A stretch of DNA of 14,357 bases from Collinsella sp. (GTDB lineage Bacteria > Actinomycetota > Coriobacteriia > Coriobacteriales > Coriobacteriaceae), in contig JAHHSP010000021.1 in NCBI GenBank assembly GCA_020025115.1, positions 1-14,357 of the forward strand, in the 5' to 3' direction. Made by a program: the position numbers and the translations under genes. The notes beneath the pieces were generated by a model. That model searched no databases. It saw only the letters and a list, made by a program, of their open reading frames with translations, and was not told the DNA's origin. This document shows, piece by piece, positions 5,830-12,687 of the stretch; the stretch's first letter is position 1, and every line of letters starts with the position of its first letter.

Positions 5830-7140
5830 CTACAGCCCCGCAACGATCTGCGCGGCATCGGAGCGCTCGATCAGGCGCTCCTCGTGCGTGGTCATGTTAC
5901 GCAGCTTGACCTTGCCGGAAGCCAGCTCATCGCCGCCGATGATCACGATATGCGAGGCATTGAGCTTGTCGGCGAGCTTGAATTGGGCCTTGAGCGACTT
6001 GCCCTGGTAATCGCACTCAGTCCGAACCCCGCGGCTGCGCAGCTCGAGCGCGAGCGAAAATACCTCGCCCCTCAGATCGGCACCGGCGTTGGCGACGAAC
6101 ACACAGCGATCGTCGGGGCAATCCATCTCCTTGCCGAACGCCTCGAGGGCGAGCACGGCGCGTTCGAAACCGACCGCAAAGCCGACGCCCGGCGTGGGCT
6201 TGCCACCCTCGAGCTCGACCAAGCCATCGTAACGGCCGCCGCCGCCGATGGAGCCAACGCCCGCGCCGGGGGCTTCGACCTCAAAGACGGTGCGGGTGTA
6301 ATAGTCGAGGCCGCGGACGAGCGTGGGGTCCTCGACGTAGGCGATACCCGCCGCATCCAGGTACTGCTTGACCGTGGCATAGTGCTCGCGGCACTCCTCG
6401 CACAGGGAGTCCGGCATCAGCGGGGCGCCCTGCATGATCTCGTGACAATGCGGGTTCTTGCAATCGAAGGCGCGCAGCGGGTTGAGCTCCGCGCGCTCAC
6501 GGCACTCGTCGCACATCTCGTCCTCGTGATCGAGGATAAACTGGCGCACCGCCTCGCGATATGCAGGGCGGCACGCCGGGTCGCCCATGGAGTTGATCAG
6601 CAGGCGGAGCTGGGACAGATCGAATCCCAAACGCTCGTAAAAGCGCATGAGCATGATGATGCACTCCGCGTCGGCGGACGCGTCGGGCGCGCCCAGCCAT
6701 TCGATGCCGACCTGGTGGAACTGGCGCAGGCGCCCCTTTTGGGGACGTTCACCGCGAAACATCGCCTCGGCGTACCACGCCTTGAACGGAGCAGAGCCCT
6801 GCGGCACCAGGTTGTTCTCCACCACCGCTCGAACCACGCCCGCCGTTCCCTCGGGGCGCAAGGCGAGGCGCTGCTTGGCCTTGAGCTTCGCATCGGTGCC
6901 CTCCGTGAGGACGCGTTCGAAATTGGCGCCGGAAAAAACGCGGAACATCTCCTTGCGGACCACATCGGTGGACTGGCCGATGCCGTGCACGAACACATCG
7001 AGCTGCTCGATTGCCGGGGTCTCGATGGGCTCGAACCCAAACGGCCCGAACACCTCGGCCGCGGCCTCCTGCATCTTCTGCCAAGCGCGCATATCGCGCC
7101 CGATGAGGTCCTTGGTACCCTCTGCTCGCTGTGCCTGCAT
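5830..7140 (-). CDS. hisS: Histidine--tRNA ligase (HisRS)
   Basis: Class II synthetase that charges tRNA-His in the cytoplasm. I place the start at ATG 7140 (MQAQRAEGTKDLIG, 436 aa) because GAAGGAG lies seven bases upstream; an ATG at 7158 would add six residues but overlaps that site. Motif 2 region: RPEGTAG at 95-101 and FRGERPQKGRLRQFHQ at 128-143. The histidine-specific LVRGLDYYTRT is at 274-284, SIGGGGRYDGL at 297-307 and motif 3 (GFAVGFERAVLAL) at 320-332. The anticodon-binding domain fills residues 345-436. The insertion domain carries six cysteines as CxxC (210/213), C-x4-C (227/232) and CxxC (247/250), which could bind metal. It has its own promoter and terminator, and heads a same-strand series with ppc and aspS. 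Confidence 0.97.
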   Translation of the reverse strand: MQAQRAEGTKDLIGRDMRAWQKMQEAAAEVFGPFGFEPIETPAIEQLDVFVHGIGQSTDVVRKEMFRVFSGANFERVLTEGTDAKLKAKQRLALRPEGTAGVVRAVVENNLVPQGSAPFKAWYAEAMFRGERPQKGRLRQFHQVGIEWLGAPDASADAECIIMLMRFYERLGFDLSQLRLLINSMGDPACRPAYREAVRQFILDHEDEMCDECRERAELNPLRAFDCKNPHCHEIMQGAPLMPDSLCEECREHYATVKQYLDAAGIAYVEDPTLVRGLDYYTRTVFEVEAPGAGVGSIGGGGRYDGLVELEGGKPTPGVGFAVGFERAVLALEAFGKEMDCPDDRCVFVANAGADLRGEVFSLALELRSRGVRTECDYQGKSLKAQFKLADKLNASHIVIIGGDELASGKVKLRNMTTHEERLIERSDAAQIVAGL

Positions 7141-7199
7141 GTGGCCTCTCCTTCGCATATCCCCCGGCGGCTACCGGGCGGTACATCGTCAATCTCTCT

Positions 7200-7227
7200 A
7201 TTATAGGGGCAGATAAGGACATGCCCC
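7200..7227 (-). promoter_or_regulatory. hisS -10 box with abutting palindrome
   Basis: A perfect TATAAT (minus strand, 7205-7200) lies 60 bases before the hisS start. No convincing -35 is found. Instead the inverted repeat GGGGCA-N10-TGCCCC (7206-7211 and 7222-7227) directly abuts the -10 on its upstream side, where it could act as a protein-binding site. The rest of the divergent 195-bp gap holds TATACT at 7244-7249, a candidate -10 for the plus-strand lyase, again without a clear -35. Confidence 0.5.
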
Positions 7228-7335
7228 GGCATTTTCCACGCGTTATACTTCGCTTGGGCAGAGTGCATCGCCGAACCTCGGCGTAACTCACGTGCCACGC
7301 TACGCTCGACTCCCGCACATATGAAGGAGCAGGAC

Positions 7336-8403
7336 ATGCACCAGTTCCGAAACGACTACTCCGAGGGCGCCGCGCCCGAGGTGCTCGACGCGCTCATCCG
7401 CACCAACGGCGAGCAGACGCCCGGATACGGCTCCGACCCGCACTGCGAGCGCGCCGCGAGCCTGATTCGCGCGGCATGCGCCCAACCCGAGGCCTTTGTG
7501 CAGCTCATCCCCGGCGGCACCGCGGCAAACGCCGTATGCATCTCCGCCTTCACCGAGGACTTCGAGGGCCCCATCCTCGCCGCCGATGCGCACCCCACCG
7601 CGCACGAGACCGGGGCGATTGAGGCCTGCGGGCGGCGCATCCTCGCCACGGACGACACCCTCGGCATCCTCACCCCCGCCGAGGTGGAGCGCGTGTACCG
7701 CGGCTCCATCGCGGGAGGGTGCCACTGCACGCGCCCCGCGATGCTCTACTTCTCCAACACGTCTGAATTTGGGCACGTATATACGCGTGCGGAATTCGAC
7801 GCGCTGTGCGATGTGGCGGAAACGCTCGATTTGGCCGTGTACGTCGACGGTGCGCGCATGGCCAGCGCGCTCGCCTCGCCCGACGGCGACCTCACCCTCG
7901 AGCACTTGGCCCAACGCGCGGACGCGTTCACGCTGGGCGGCACCAAGGCCGGCATGCTCTTTGGTGAGGCGCTCGTGGTGAGCCCGCGCTCGAAGCGCGG
8001 GCGACGTGCCATCGAGCGCATCCCCTACCTCACCAAGCGCGGCGGCCATATGACCGCCAAGGGACGCCTCATGGGCGTGCAGTACACCGCCGCATTCACG
8101 CGCGGCGCGGACGGATCGCTCCCCTATTTTGCCCATGCCGTGCGCGCGAACGAATGCGCCCGCATGCTCGCCCGCGGCCTTGAGGACGCAGGGTTCGAGC
8201 CGTACGTGCACACGAACGGGAACCAGCAATTCTTCTGGTTCGACTCCGACGATGCCGTGCGCATCGTCAAGGCGTGCGGTGCCGAGGTCACGCCCGTGCT
8301 CGACCCCGCGGGCCGCGATCGCACCCTGCTGCGCTTTGTGACGAGCTGGGCCTGCCTGCCGGAACATGTCGAGGAGCTGTTGGAGTTCATCGCCTCACGG
8401 TAA
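7336..8403 (+). CDS. Threonine aldolase / beta-eliminating lyase family PLP enzyme
   Basis: Fold-type I pyridoxal-phosphate enzyme, most like low-specificity L-threonine aldolases that split threonine to glycine and acetaldehyde. The start is ATG 7336 (MHQFRNDYSEGAAPE, 355 aa): AAGGAG at 7324-7329 sits six bases before it. An in-frame ATG at 7321 precedes the ribosome binding site and is rejected. The N-terminal FRNDYSEGA segment, a cofactor phosphate loop (PGGTAAN, 59-65), AHETGA (89-94), the cofactor-ring aspartate in YVDGARM (169-175; Asp171) and the Schiff-base lysine in GGTKAG (Lys204) are all visible, as is RFVTSW near the C-terminus. The family also holds other beta-eliminating lyases, so the substrate is not certain. 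It is transcribed alone, divergent from hisS and convergent with the transporter downstream, sharing a terminator. Confidence 0.88.
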   Translation: MHQFRNDYSEGAAPEVLDALIRTNGEQTPGYGSDPHCERAASLIRAACAQPEAFVQLIPGGTAANAVCISAFTEDFEGPILAADAHPTAHETGAIEACGRRILATDDTLGILTPAEVERVYRGSIAGGCHCTRPAMLYFSNTSEFGHVYTRAEFDALCDVAETLDLAVYVDGARMASALASPDGDLTLEHLAQRADAFTLGGTKAGMLFGEALVVSPRSKRGRRAIERIPYLTKRGGHMTAKGRLMGVQYTAAFTRGADGSLPYFAHAVRANECARMLARGLEDAGFEPYVHTNGNQQFFWFDSDDAVRIVKACGAEVTPVLDPAGRDRTLLRFVTSWACLPEHVEELLEFIASR

Positions 8404-8501
8404 GAGCGCCTGGAAACGACCATGCCGCCCGCGCGCATCGCCGATGTCGCACGTGTCCCCCGCGCCGTCGCCCGTGCCGTCGGGCTCACGCCGCGCAAAA
8501 G

Positions 8502-8527
8502 AAAGGCGCCCGGGAACGGGCGCCTTT
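8502..8527 (+). terminator. Bidirectional intrinsic terminator
   Basis: AAAGGCGCCCG, loop GGAA and CGGGCGCCTTT form an 11-bp stem, followed by TTTTT on the plus strand and, read the other way, by TTTCTTTT. It ends the plus-strand lyase gene and the convergent minus-strand transporter gene whose stop is at 8535. Confidence 0.9.
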
Positions 8528-8534
8528 TTCCCTT

Positions 8535-9713
8535 TTATTTCTTGGGGAACCACTTGTGCAGGAAACTGAAGTGGGTCTCGGACAATACGATCGACAGGAA
8601 GATCAACGCGAAACCGAAGAGCAACTTGCCGGTGAGCACCTCGCCCGCCATGAGAACGGAGAACAGAACGCCCGAGGGACTCTCGAGCGAGAGCAGCAGC
8701 GAGCCGGTCGCCGGCGGAACGTGGGAAAGTGCCTGGTTTTGCAAAAGCAGGCCGATGGTGGTGCACACCACGGCGAGGAACACGAGCTGGCCGATGATCT
8801 CGGGCGTCCAATGCGCGGCGGGGACACGGGGCTCGAAGGCGATGGTCGCCGCAAGCGAGAACAAACCGACGAATAGGAACATCCACGAGGTCAGGACGCT
8901 GACGTCACGCGTGCGACCGATATGGCCCACGACCGCCATATCCACAGCGAAGAACACGGCGCCCACGAGCGTCATGAGGTCGCCCATCTGAATGCTGAAG
9001 TTATCGAGAGCGACAAAGCCCACGCCCACCAGGCACAGCAGCGCGGAGGCGATATGCCATTTGGTGACACGCTCTTTGAACAGGATGAGCGCGATGAACG
9101 GCACCAGGATGCAGTAAGTTCCGGTGAGGAACGCGTTCTTGCCCGGAGTGGTGTCGACCAGGCCGAGCATCTGGGCGGCATAGGCCGACCAGATCACGCA
9201 ACCCATAAGCACGCCAAAGCCCACGTACTCGCGGTTGAAGTGCGCCTTGATCCGCTTGTGGAAGATGATGAACATGATGCCCGCCGACAGTAGGAAGCGG
9301 CAGGCGAGCAACATGAACGTGGGGACCGTATCCAGCACGGTCTTCATGGTCAGGAAGGAATAGCCCCAAATGAGCGCCATGGCGACAAGCATGATCTTCC
9401 AAAACAGCGGCGAGCGGGCGCCGGCGCCTCGCAGCTCGCCCGGGGCGCGGTCCTCGGGCGGGACCGGCACGGCGTCCTTGCTTGCATACGGATCGACATC
9501 CTCGATACCGGTGGCGGCCTTTGCCACCTGCTCCTCAATCACGGTCTTCAATTGAGCCCACGCCTCGCTTTCTCCCTCGTATCGCACACCGGACCTGCAG
9601 GCACAGGCGTATTTCCAGGTGCCACCCTTATGCGCGCGCTTCATCGCACGCACATCCTCTATGGTTTTGACGGTGGTGATGTCATCCCCACGCTCGCAAT
9701 CGCCGCCGGTCAT
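8535..9713 (-). CDS. EamA/DMT-family transporter with long soluble N-terminus
   Basis: Predicted inner-membrane carrier of the drug/metabolite transporter superfamily (EamA type); the substrate, probably a small metabolite, cannot be told. The start is ATG 9713 (MTGGDCERGD, 392 aa), with GAGAGGG five bases upstream; GTG 9764 is possible but lacks a site. From residue 104 the protein shows about ten hydrophobic helices in two halves, beginning FWKIMLVAMALIWGYSF, with the typical YAAQMLGLVDTTPGKNAF and PPATGSLLLSLESP loops at equivalent places in the two repeats. Residues 1-100 are hydrophilic and unusual for the family: a compact part with TWKYACACRSGVRYEG (32-47) and AWAQLKTVIEEQ (51-62), then a Pro/Gly-rich linker. 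I do not recognise this part. The gene stands alone, convergent with the lyase. Confidence 0.87.
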   Translation of the reverse strand: MTGGDCERGDDITTVKTIEDVRAMKRAHKGGTWKYACACRSGVRYEGESEAWAQLKTVIEEQVAKAATGIEDVDPYASKDAVPVPPEDRAPGELRGAGARSPLFWKIMLVAMALIWGYSFLTMKTVLDTVPTFMLLACRFLLSAGIMFIIFHKRIKAHFNREYVGFGVLMGCVIWSAYAAQMLGLVDTTPGKNAFLTGTYCILVPFIALILFKERVTKWHIASALLCLVGVGFVALDNFSIQMGDLMTLVGAVFFAVDMAVVGHIGRTRDVSVLTSWMFLFVGLFSLAATIAFEPRVPAAHWTPEIIGQLVFLAVVCTTIGLLLQNQALSHVPPATGSLLLSLESPSGVLFSVLMAGEVLTGKLLFGFALIFLSIVLSETHFSFLHKWFPKK

Positions 9714-9806
9714 TCCGGCCCTCTCGCGCACCCGAGCGTGGTGTCCGCGCCCCATAGGCGCCACTCGGCATCACATAGTTCCAGCGTCGGCCCCCCGACT
9801 CCAAAA

Positions 9807-9836
9807 ACATTACCATACGCTTTACCTGCAGCTCAA
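9807..9836 (-). promoter_or_regulatory. Possible promoter of the DMT transporter
   Basis: TTGAGC (9836-9831), an 18-base spacer and TGG-TAATGT (extended -10, 9812-9807) on the minus strand. The match is weak. The leader then holds a short GTCGG/CCGAC stem at 9786-9799. Confidence 0.3.
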
Positions 9837-9860
9837 CGCACCACGCTAAAGCGTGAGCTG
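9829..9860 (-). other. Hairpin in the acetyltransferase-transporter gap
   Basis: CAGCTC-A-ACGC and GCGT-GAGCTG pair as a 10-bp stem with one bulged A and an 11-base loop. It lies 80 bases after the acetyltransferase stop and overlaps the candidate -35 of the transporter. No U-tract follows, so termination is doubtful. Nothing else is seen in this 229-bp gap. Confidence 0.3.
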
Positions 9861-9942
9861 GCCAGCCGCAAGATTATCGCGCGGCTCAAGCCCCGACCGC
9901 TCGATGCAAGGGCTCGCCAGGCTGCGTAAGGGACGTCGAGGA

Positions 9943-10533
9943 TCAGAGCTCCGCCGCCATGACGGGTGTCTTGGGAAACGGCGTTACCGGGGGCTGGTCC
10001 GCACGGTGCTCACCGAGCATCTTTTCCATCCAAACCATGTCATACCAACTGCCGCCCTTGAACCCGCATTGGTAGAATTCCCCCACCAAACGGTATCCCA
10101 TATGCTCGTGAAAATGCTGGCTGTTACGCGTCAGCGTCTCATCGCCCTCGCCAACCGGGACGGCGATGCAAGCGTACATGTTGAGAACCCCCTGCGAGCG
10201 CAGCAGGGCTTCGAGCATGTCGTGCAGAGCGCGCCCGATCCCCTCGCCCGCATGGCCCTGCGCCACATAGATGGAGGTCTCGACCGCCCAATCATACGCG
10301 GGCCGACCTTTGAAGGTCCCCGCGTAGGCGTACCCCACCAGACTGCCATCGCGCTCCGCGACCAGATACGGGTAGAACTCCATCGTCTTGCGCATTCGCT
10401 CGGCGAATTCATCAACCGTGGGCGGTACGTACTCGAAGGTGATGGCCGTCTCACGTACATACGGACCGTATATCGCCGCCAATGCAGCGGCATCCTCGAT
10501 GCGTGCCAGCCTGATTCTCACGTCTCCGCCCAT
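9943..10533 (-). CDS. GNAT N-acetyltransferase, phosphinothricin/YncA (Pat) type
   Basis: Predicted cytoplasmic acetyl-CoA-dependent N-acetyltransferase. Residues 4-25 (VRIRLARIEDAAALAAIYGPYV) and TAITFEYVPP at 29-38 are the typical opening of the Pat/YncA group, which acetylates amino-acid-like substrates such as phosphinothricin or methionine sulfone and sulfoximine. The acetyl-CoA loop is GHAGEGIGRAL at 93-103. A later HMGYRLVGEF (144-153) and DMVWMEKML (165-173) are standard for the group. The tail from 174 on is proline-rich and extra. I prefer ATG 10533 (196 aa), nine bases after GAGGGG; ATG 10542 would add MKA but abuts that site. It follows the aldolase gene on the same strand but is separated from it by a strong hairpin, so it is probably independent. 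The substrate is unknown. Confidence 0.88.
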   Translation of the reverse strand: MGGDVRIRLARIEDAAALAAIYGPYVRETAITFEYVPPTVDEFAERMRKTMEFYPYLVAERDGSLVGYAYAGTFKGRPAYDWAVETSIYVAQGHAGEGIGRALHDMLEALLRSQGVLNMYACIAVPVGEGDETLTRNSQHFHEHMGYRLVGEFYQCGFKGGSWYDMVWMEKMLGEHRADQPPVTPFPKTPVMAAEL

Positions 10534-10627
10534 GGCCTTCATCCCCTCTCGTACGTTTTGTCCATCTTATCCCAGTCTCACGCGAACCCGGTGGCCATAC
10601 CCCGCCAAGATGCGCACGCGCCATGCA

Positions 10628-10660
10628 GAAGGGCCGGCATGGAAACCACGCCGGCCCTTC
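10628..10660 (-). terminator. Strong hairpin after the aldolase gene
   Basis: GAAGGGCCGGCATGG and CCACGCCGGCCCTTC pair over 15 bp (one G-U on the minus strand) around a 3-base loop. It lies 25 bases after the aldolase stop. No T-run follows on either strand, so it may end transcription inefficiently or protect the 3' end. Confidence 0.6.
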
Positions 10661-10685
10661 GATGGGATTGAATTGTGAGCGCAGA

Positions 10686-11534
10686 TTAGGCGCGGCCGAC
10701 AGAACCGAGGTTCTCCATACGGATCTTGACGATCTTGGTGATCTCGGCCATACCAGCCTGACCCGGGTTCTTGGGGTCGAAGTTGTTGGGGTTCTCAGCC
10801 ATGTAGGCCATGTAGCCCTTGGTGTAGGCCTGACGCAGCTCGGTGGCGTAGTTCACCTTGCAGATGCCGTTCTTGACGGCCTCGGCGACCTGCTCGTCCG
10901 GCACACCGGAGGTGCCATGCAGAACCAGCGGCACGTCGACGGCGGCGCGGATGGCCTTCACGACGTCCTGATCGATGTGGGGCTCCTCGGTGTACACGCC
11001 GTGAGCGGTGCCCACGCCGATGGCGAGGGAGGTGCAGCCGGTGCGCTCGACGAACTCCTTGGCCTCGACCGGGTCGGTGTAGGGGGACTCGCCCTCGACC
11101 TCGACGTCGTCCTCCTTGCCGCCGACCTTGCCGAGCTCGGCCTCGACCGGGACGCCCATGCAGGCGCCGGCATCGGCCACGGACTTGGTCAGGGCGATGT
11201 TGTCCTCGAAGGACTCGTGAGAACCGTCGATCATGACGGAGGTGTAGCCGGTGCGCAGGGCCTTCATGCAGCGATCATAGCCATCGCCGTGATCGAGGTG
11301 CAGGGCCACGGGCACGGAGGCGCGCTCAGCGGCGGCCTTGACCATGCCGTAGAAGTAATCGAGGCCGGTCTTCTTGATGGTGCCAGAGGTGGTCTGCATG
11401 ATGACGGGGGACTTGGTCTCCTCGGCGGCGGCCAGGACGGCCATGACGAACTCGAGGTTCTCGACATTGAAGGCGCCGACGGCGTAGTGGTTCTTCTGCG
11501 CGTCGAGCAGCATCTCCTTGGTGGTTACGAGCAT
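10686..11534 (-). CDS. Class II ketose-bisphosphate aldolase, GatY/KbaY-like
   Basis: Zinc-dependent aldolase that reversibly splits fructose-1,6- or tagatose-1,6-bisphosphate to dihydroxyacetone phosphate and glyceraldehyde-3-phosphate. It has 282 aa, the usual length, and ATG 11534 follows GGGAG at nine bases. Catalytic Asp81 and zinc ligand His82 lie in HLDHGDG (79-85), followed by EAELGKVGG (131-139), zinc ligand His178 in GVGTAHGVY (173-181) and His206 in HGTSGVPDEQ (206-215). The GTAHG form and the TDPVEAKEFVERTG segment resemble tagatose-bisphosphate aldolases KbaY/GatY as I recall them, but fructose-bisphosphate aldolases of the same class are close, and it could be the cell's glycolytic FbaA. 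It is divergent from a DeoR-type regulator through a region rich in operator-like repeats, and near LacC-like and NagA-like genes, which supports an amino-sugar or galactose-type role. Confidence 0.9.
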   Translation of the reverse strand: MLVTTKEMLLDAQKNHYAVGAFNVENLEFVMAVLAAAEETKSPVIMQTTSGTIKKTGLDYFYGMVKAAAERASVPVALHLDHGDGYDRCMKALRTGYTSVMIDGSHESFEDNIALTKSVADAGACMGVPVEAELGKVGGKEDDVEVEGESPYTDPVEAKEFVERTGCTSLAIGVGTAHGVYTEEPHIDQDVVKAIRAAVDVPLVLHGTSGVPDEQVAEAVKNGICKVNYATELRQAYTKGYMAYMAENPNNFDPKNPGQAGMAEITKIVKIRMENLGSVGRA

Positions 11535-11619
11535 GAGCTATCGCTCCCTTCTCGGCCCCGGTTGACCCGTGGGCACCTGCCATACCGCCGGCACCGATAC
11601 CGACGTAATTGCCGCATCC

Positions 11620-11625
11620 ATTGTA
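11620..11625 (-). promoter_or_regulatory. Candidate -10 box of the aldolase gene
   Basis: TGTACAAT on the minus strand gives TACAAT with a TG just upstream, 86 bases before the aldolase start. No clear -35 is found. If used, the operator-like repeats (11695-11791) lie upstream of this promoter. Confidence 0.4.
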
Positions 11626-11694
11626 CAAAAGCGAAAGCTCACGTGCTGAGGCATTCACGCCGCGCCGACACATTCGGACACGGTCATCAGAAGA

Positions 11695-11791
11695 GAAACG
11701 AAAGAATCGCCCGTCGCCGCGCATTTCGCCATATTTGCGTTCGTGAGGAAACGAAAGAGAAACGAACTCTTTTTGTTTCTTATAAAGAAAC
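11695..11791. promoter_or_regulatory. Operator cluster for the DeoR-family regulator
   Basis: Within 100 bases of the divergent region are GAAACGAAAGA at 11695-11705, the same 11-mer at 11748-11758, GAAACGAAC at 11759-11767, and a perfect palindrome GTTTCTTATAAAGAAAC at 11775-11791 (7-bp arms, 3-base centre). On the other strand the unit reads TCTTTCGTTTC, the T-rich TTTCGTTT style known for DeoR-family sugar regulators such as AgaR. The palindrome falls exactly between a weak -35 (TTTTTG, 11770-11775) and a weak -10 (TAATGC, 11792-11797) for the plus-strand regulator, which would fit autorepression. Confidence 0.65.
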
Positions 11792-11843
11792 TAATGCAAA
11801 ATGGACTCAACACATTTTGCACACGATTGGCAAGGGGGCATCT

Positions 11844-12647
11844 ATGTCCGCATCCACATCCCGCACGTTTGCCGAAGAACGACGGGCAGCCATCATGGAC
11901 ATGCTCGAGCGCAGCGCATCGGTGCAAGTCGCCGATATCGCACGGGCCTTCGGCGTCTCGACCGTCACGGCCCGCGGCGACCTCGATGCGCTCGCGGCCG
12001 CCGGTAAGCTCAGGCGCACGCACGGCGGGGCCGTCTCGCTGCACAAGACCCTGACCGTTTCGGTCCAGGACCAGCGCGTCAACGTGAACGTGGACGCCAA
12101 GCAGGCCATCGCCCGATCCGCTTTGGCCCTCGTTCGAGACGGCGACACCGTGTTCGTCGATTCCGGCACGACGGCGCTCGAGTTCGTCCGCATGCTGGAT
12201 ATGCGCACGGGCATCACCGTCATCACCGCGGACATCACCATCGCCGACTTCATCGATGAGAGCCTCCCCTCGGTCGACGTCATCATGCTCGGGGGCGAGC
12301 TTCGCAAGGGCCACCGCTACCTCTTTGGACCGCTCACCATGGCGGCCATCGCCACCATCCACGCCGACCTCGCCGTCATCTGCCCGGGCGCATTCGTATC
12401 GGGGCGCGGGTTTGTGACCGACTTCCCCCAAATGGCCGAAATCAAACAGGCCGCGATGGGCGCCGCGAGCCGCTCCATCGCCCTCATGGACGCCAGCAAG
12501 CTCACCTCGCGCGGGACATATTGCTTCGCCGCCATCCAAGCGGTCGACCATATCGTCATCGATAAAGACGAAGAGGGCATCCTCGCGGATGCCCTCGACA
12601 AACTGCCAAAGGGCGTCAAACGCCCCCAGCTCATGATCACCGCCTGA
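11844..12647 (+). CDS. DeoR/GlpR-family transcriptional regulator (AgaR-like candidate)
   Basis: Predicted DNA-binding repressor that senses a sugar phosphate. The ATG at 11844 follows AAGGGGG (11832-11838) at five bases and gives 267 aa, the normal size; the frame is open far upstream but only by chance. Residues 10-65 form the DeoR winged helix-turn-helix (ERRAAIMDML, then VQVADIARAFGVSTVTARGDL and the GKLRRTHGGA wing). The C-terminal sensor domain (75-250) shows VDSGTTALEF (105-114), MLGGELRKGH (148-157), GFVTDFPQMAEIKQAA (189-204) and MDASKL (215-220). It is divergent from the aldolase gene, with four operator-like sites between them, and convergent (40-bp gap) with the kinase gene. Regulation of the aldolase and of itself is likely. 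Control of nagA-lacC is plausible but their promoter is outside. The effector may be a galactosamine- or tagatose-phosphate; FruR- or GlpR-like roles are alternatives. Confidence 0.92.
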   Translation: MSASTSRTFAEERRAAIMDMLERSASVQVADIARAFGVSTVTARGDLDALAAAGKLRRTHGGAVSLHKTLTVSVQDQRVNVNVDAKQAIARSALALVRDGDTVFVDSGTTALEFVRMLDMRTGITVITADITIADFIDESLPSVDVIMLGGELRKGHRYLFGPLTMAAIATIHADLAVICPGAFVSGRGFVTDFPQMAEIKQAAMGAASRSIALMDASKLTSRGTYCFAAIQAVDHIVIDKDEEGILADALDKLPKGVKRPQLMITA

Positions 12648-12687
12648 CCCAACGGCCGCACGGCAAGAACGAGTCCGTGAAAATCGC

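Noticed and set aside
5884..7206. Plus-strand ORF of 440 codons
   Set aside because: Antisense shadow of hisS, with no ribosome binding site or recognisable domain.
7300..8367. Minus-strand ORF of 355 codons
   Set aside because: Shadow of the PLP lyase, whose cofactor motifs are on the plus strand.
10623..11843. Upstream extension of the DeoR regulator frame
   Set aside because: The frame is open by chance through the aldolase region. The regulator domain starts at MSASTSRTF (11844), with a strong ribosome binding site, and 267 aa is the family length.
12648..12687. Terminator between the convergent regulator and kinase genes
   Set aside because: Only a 5-bp CACGG/CCGTG pairing is present and no T-run, too weak to call.
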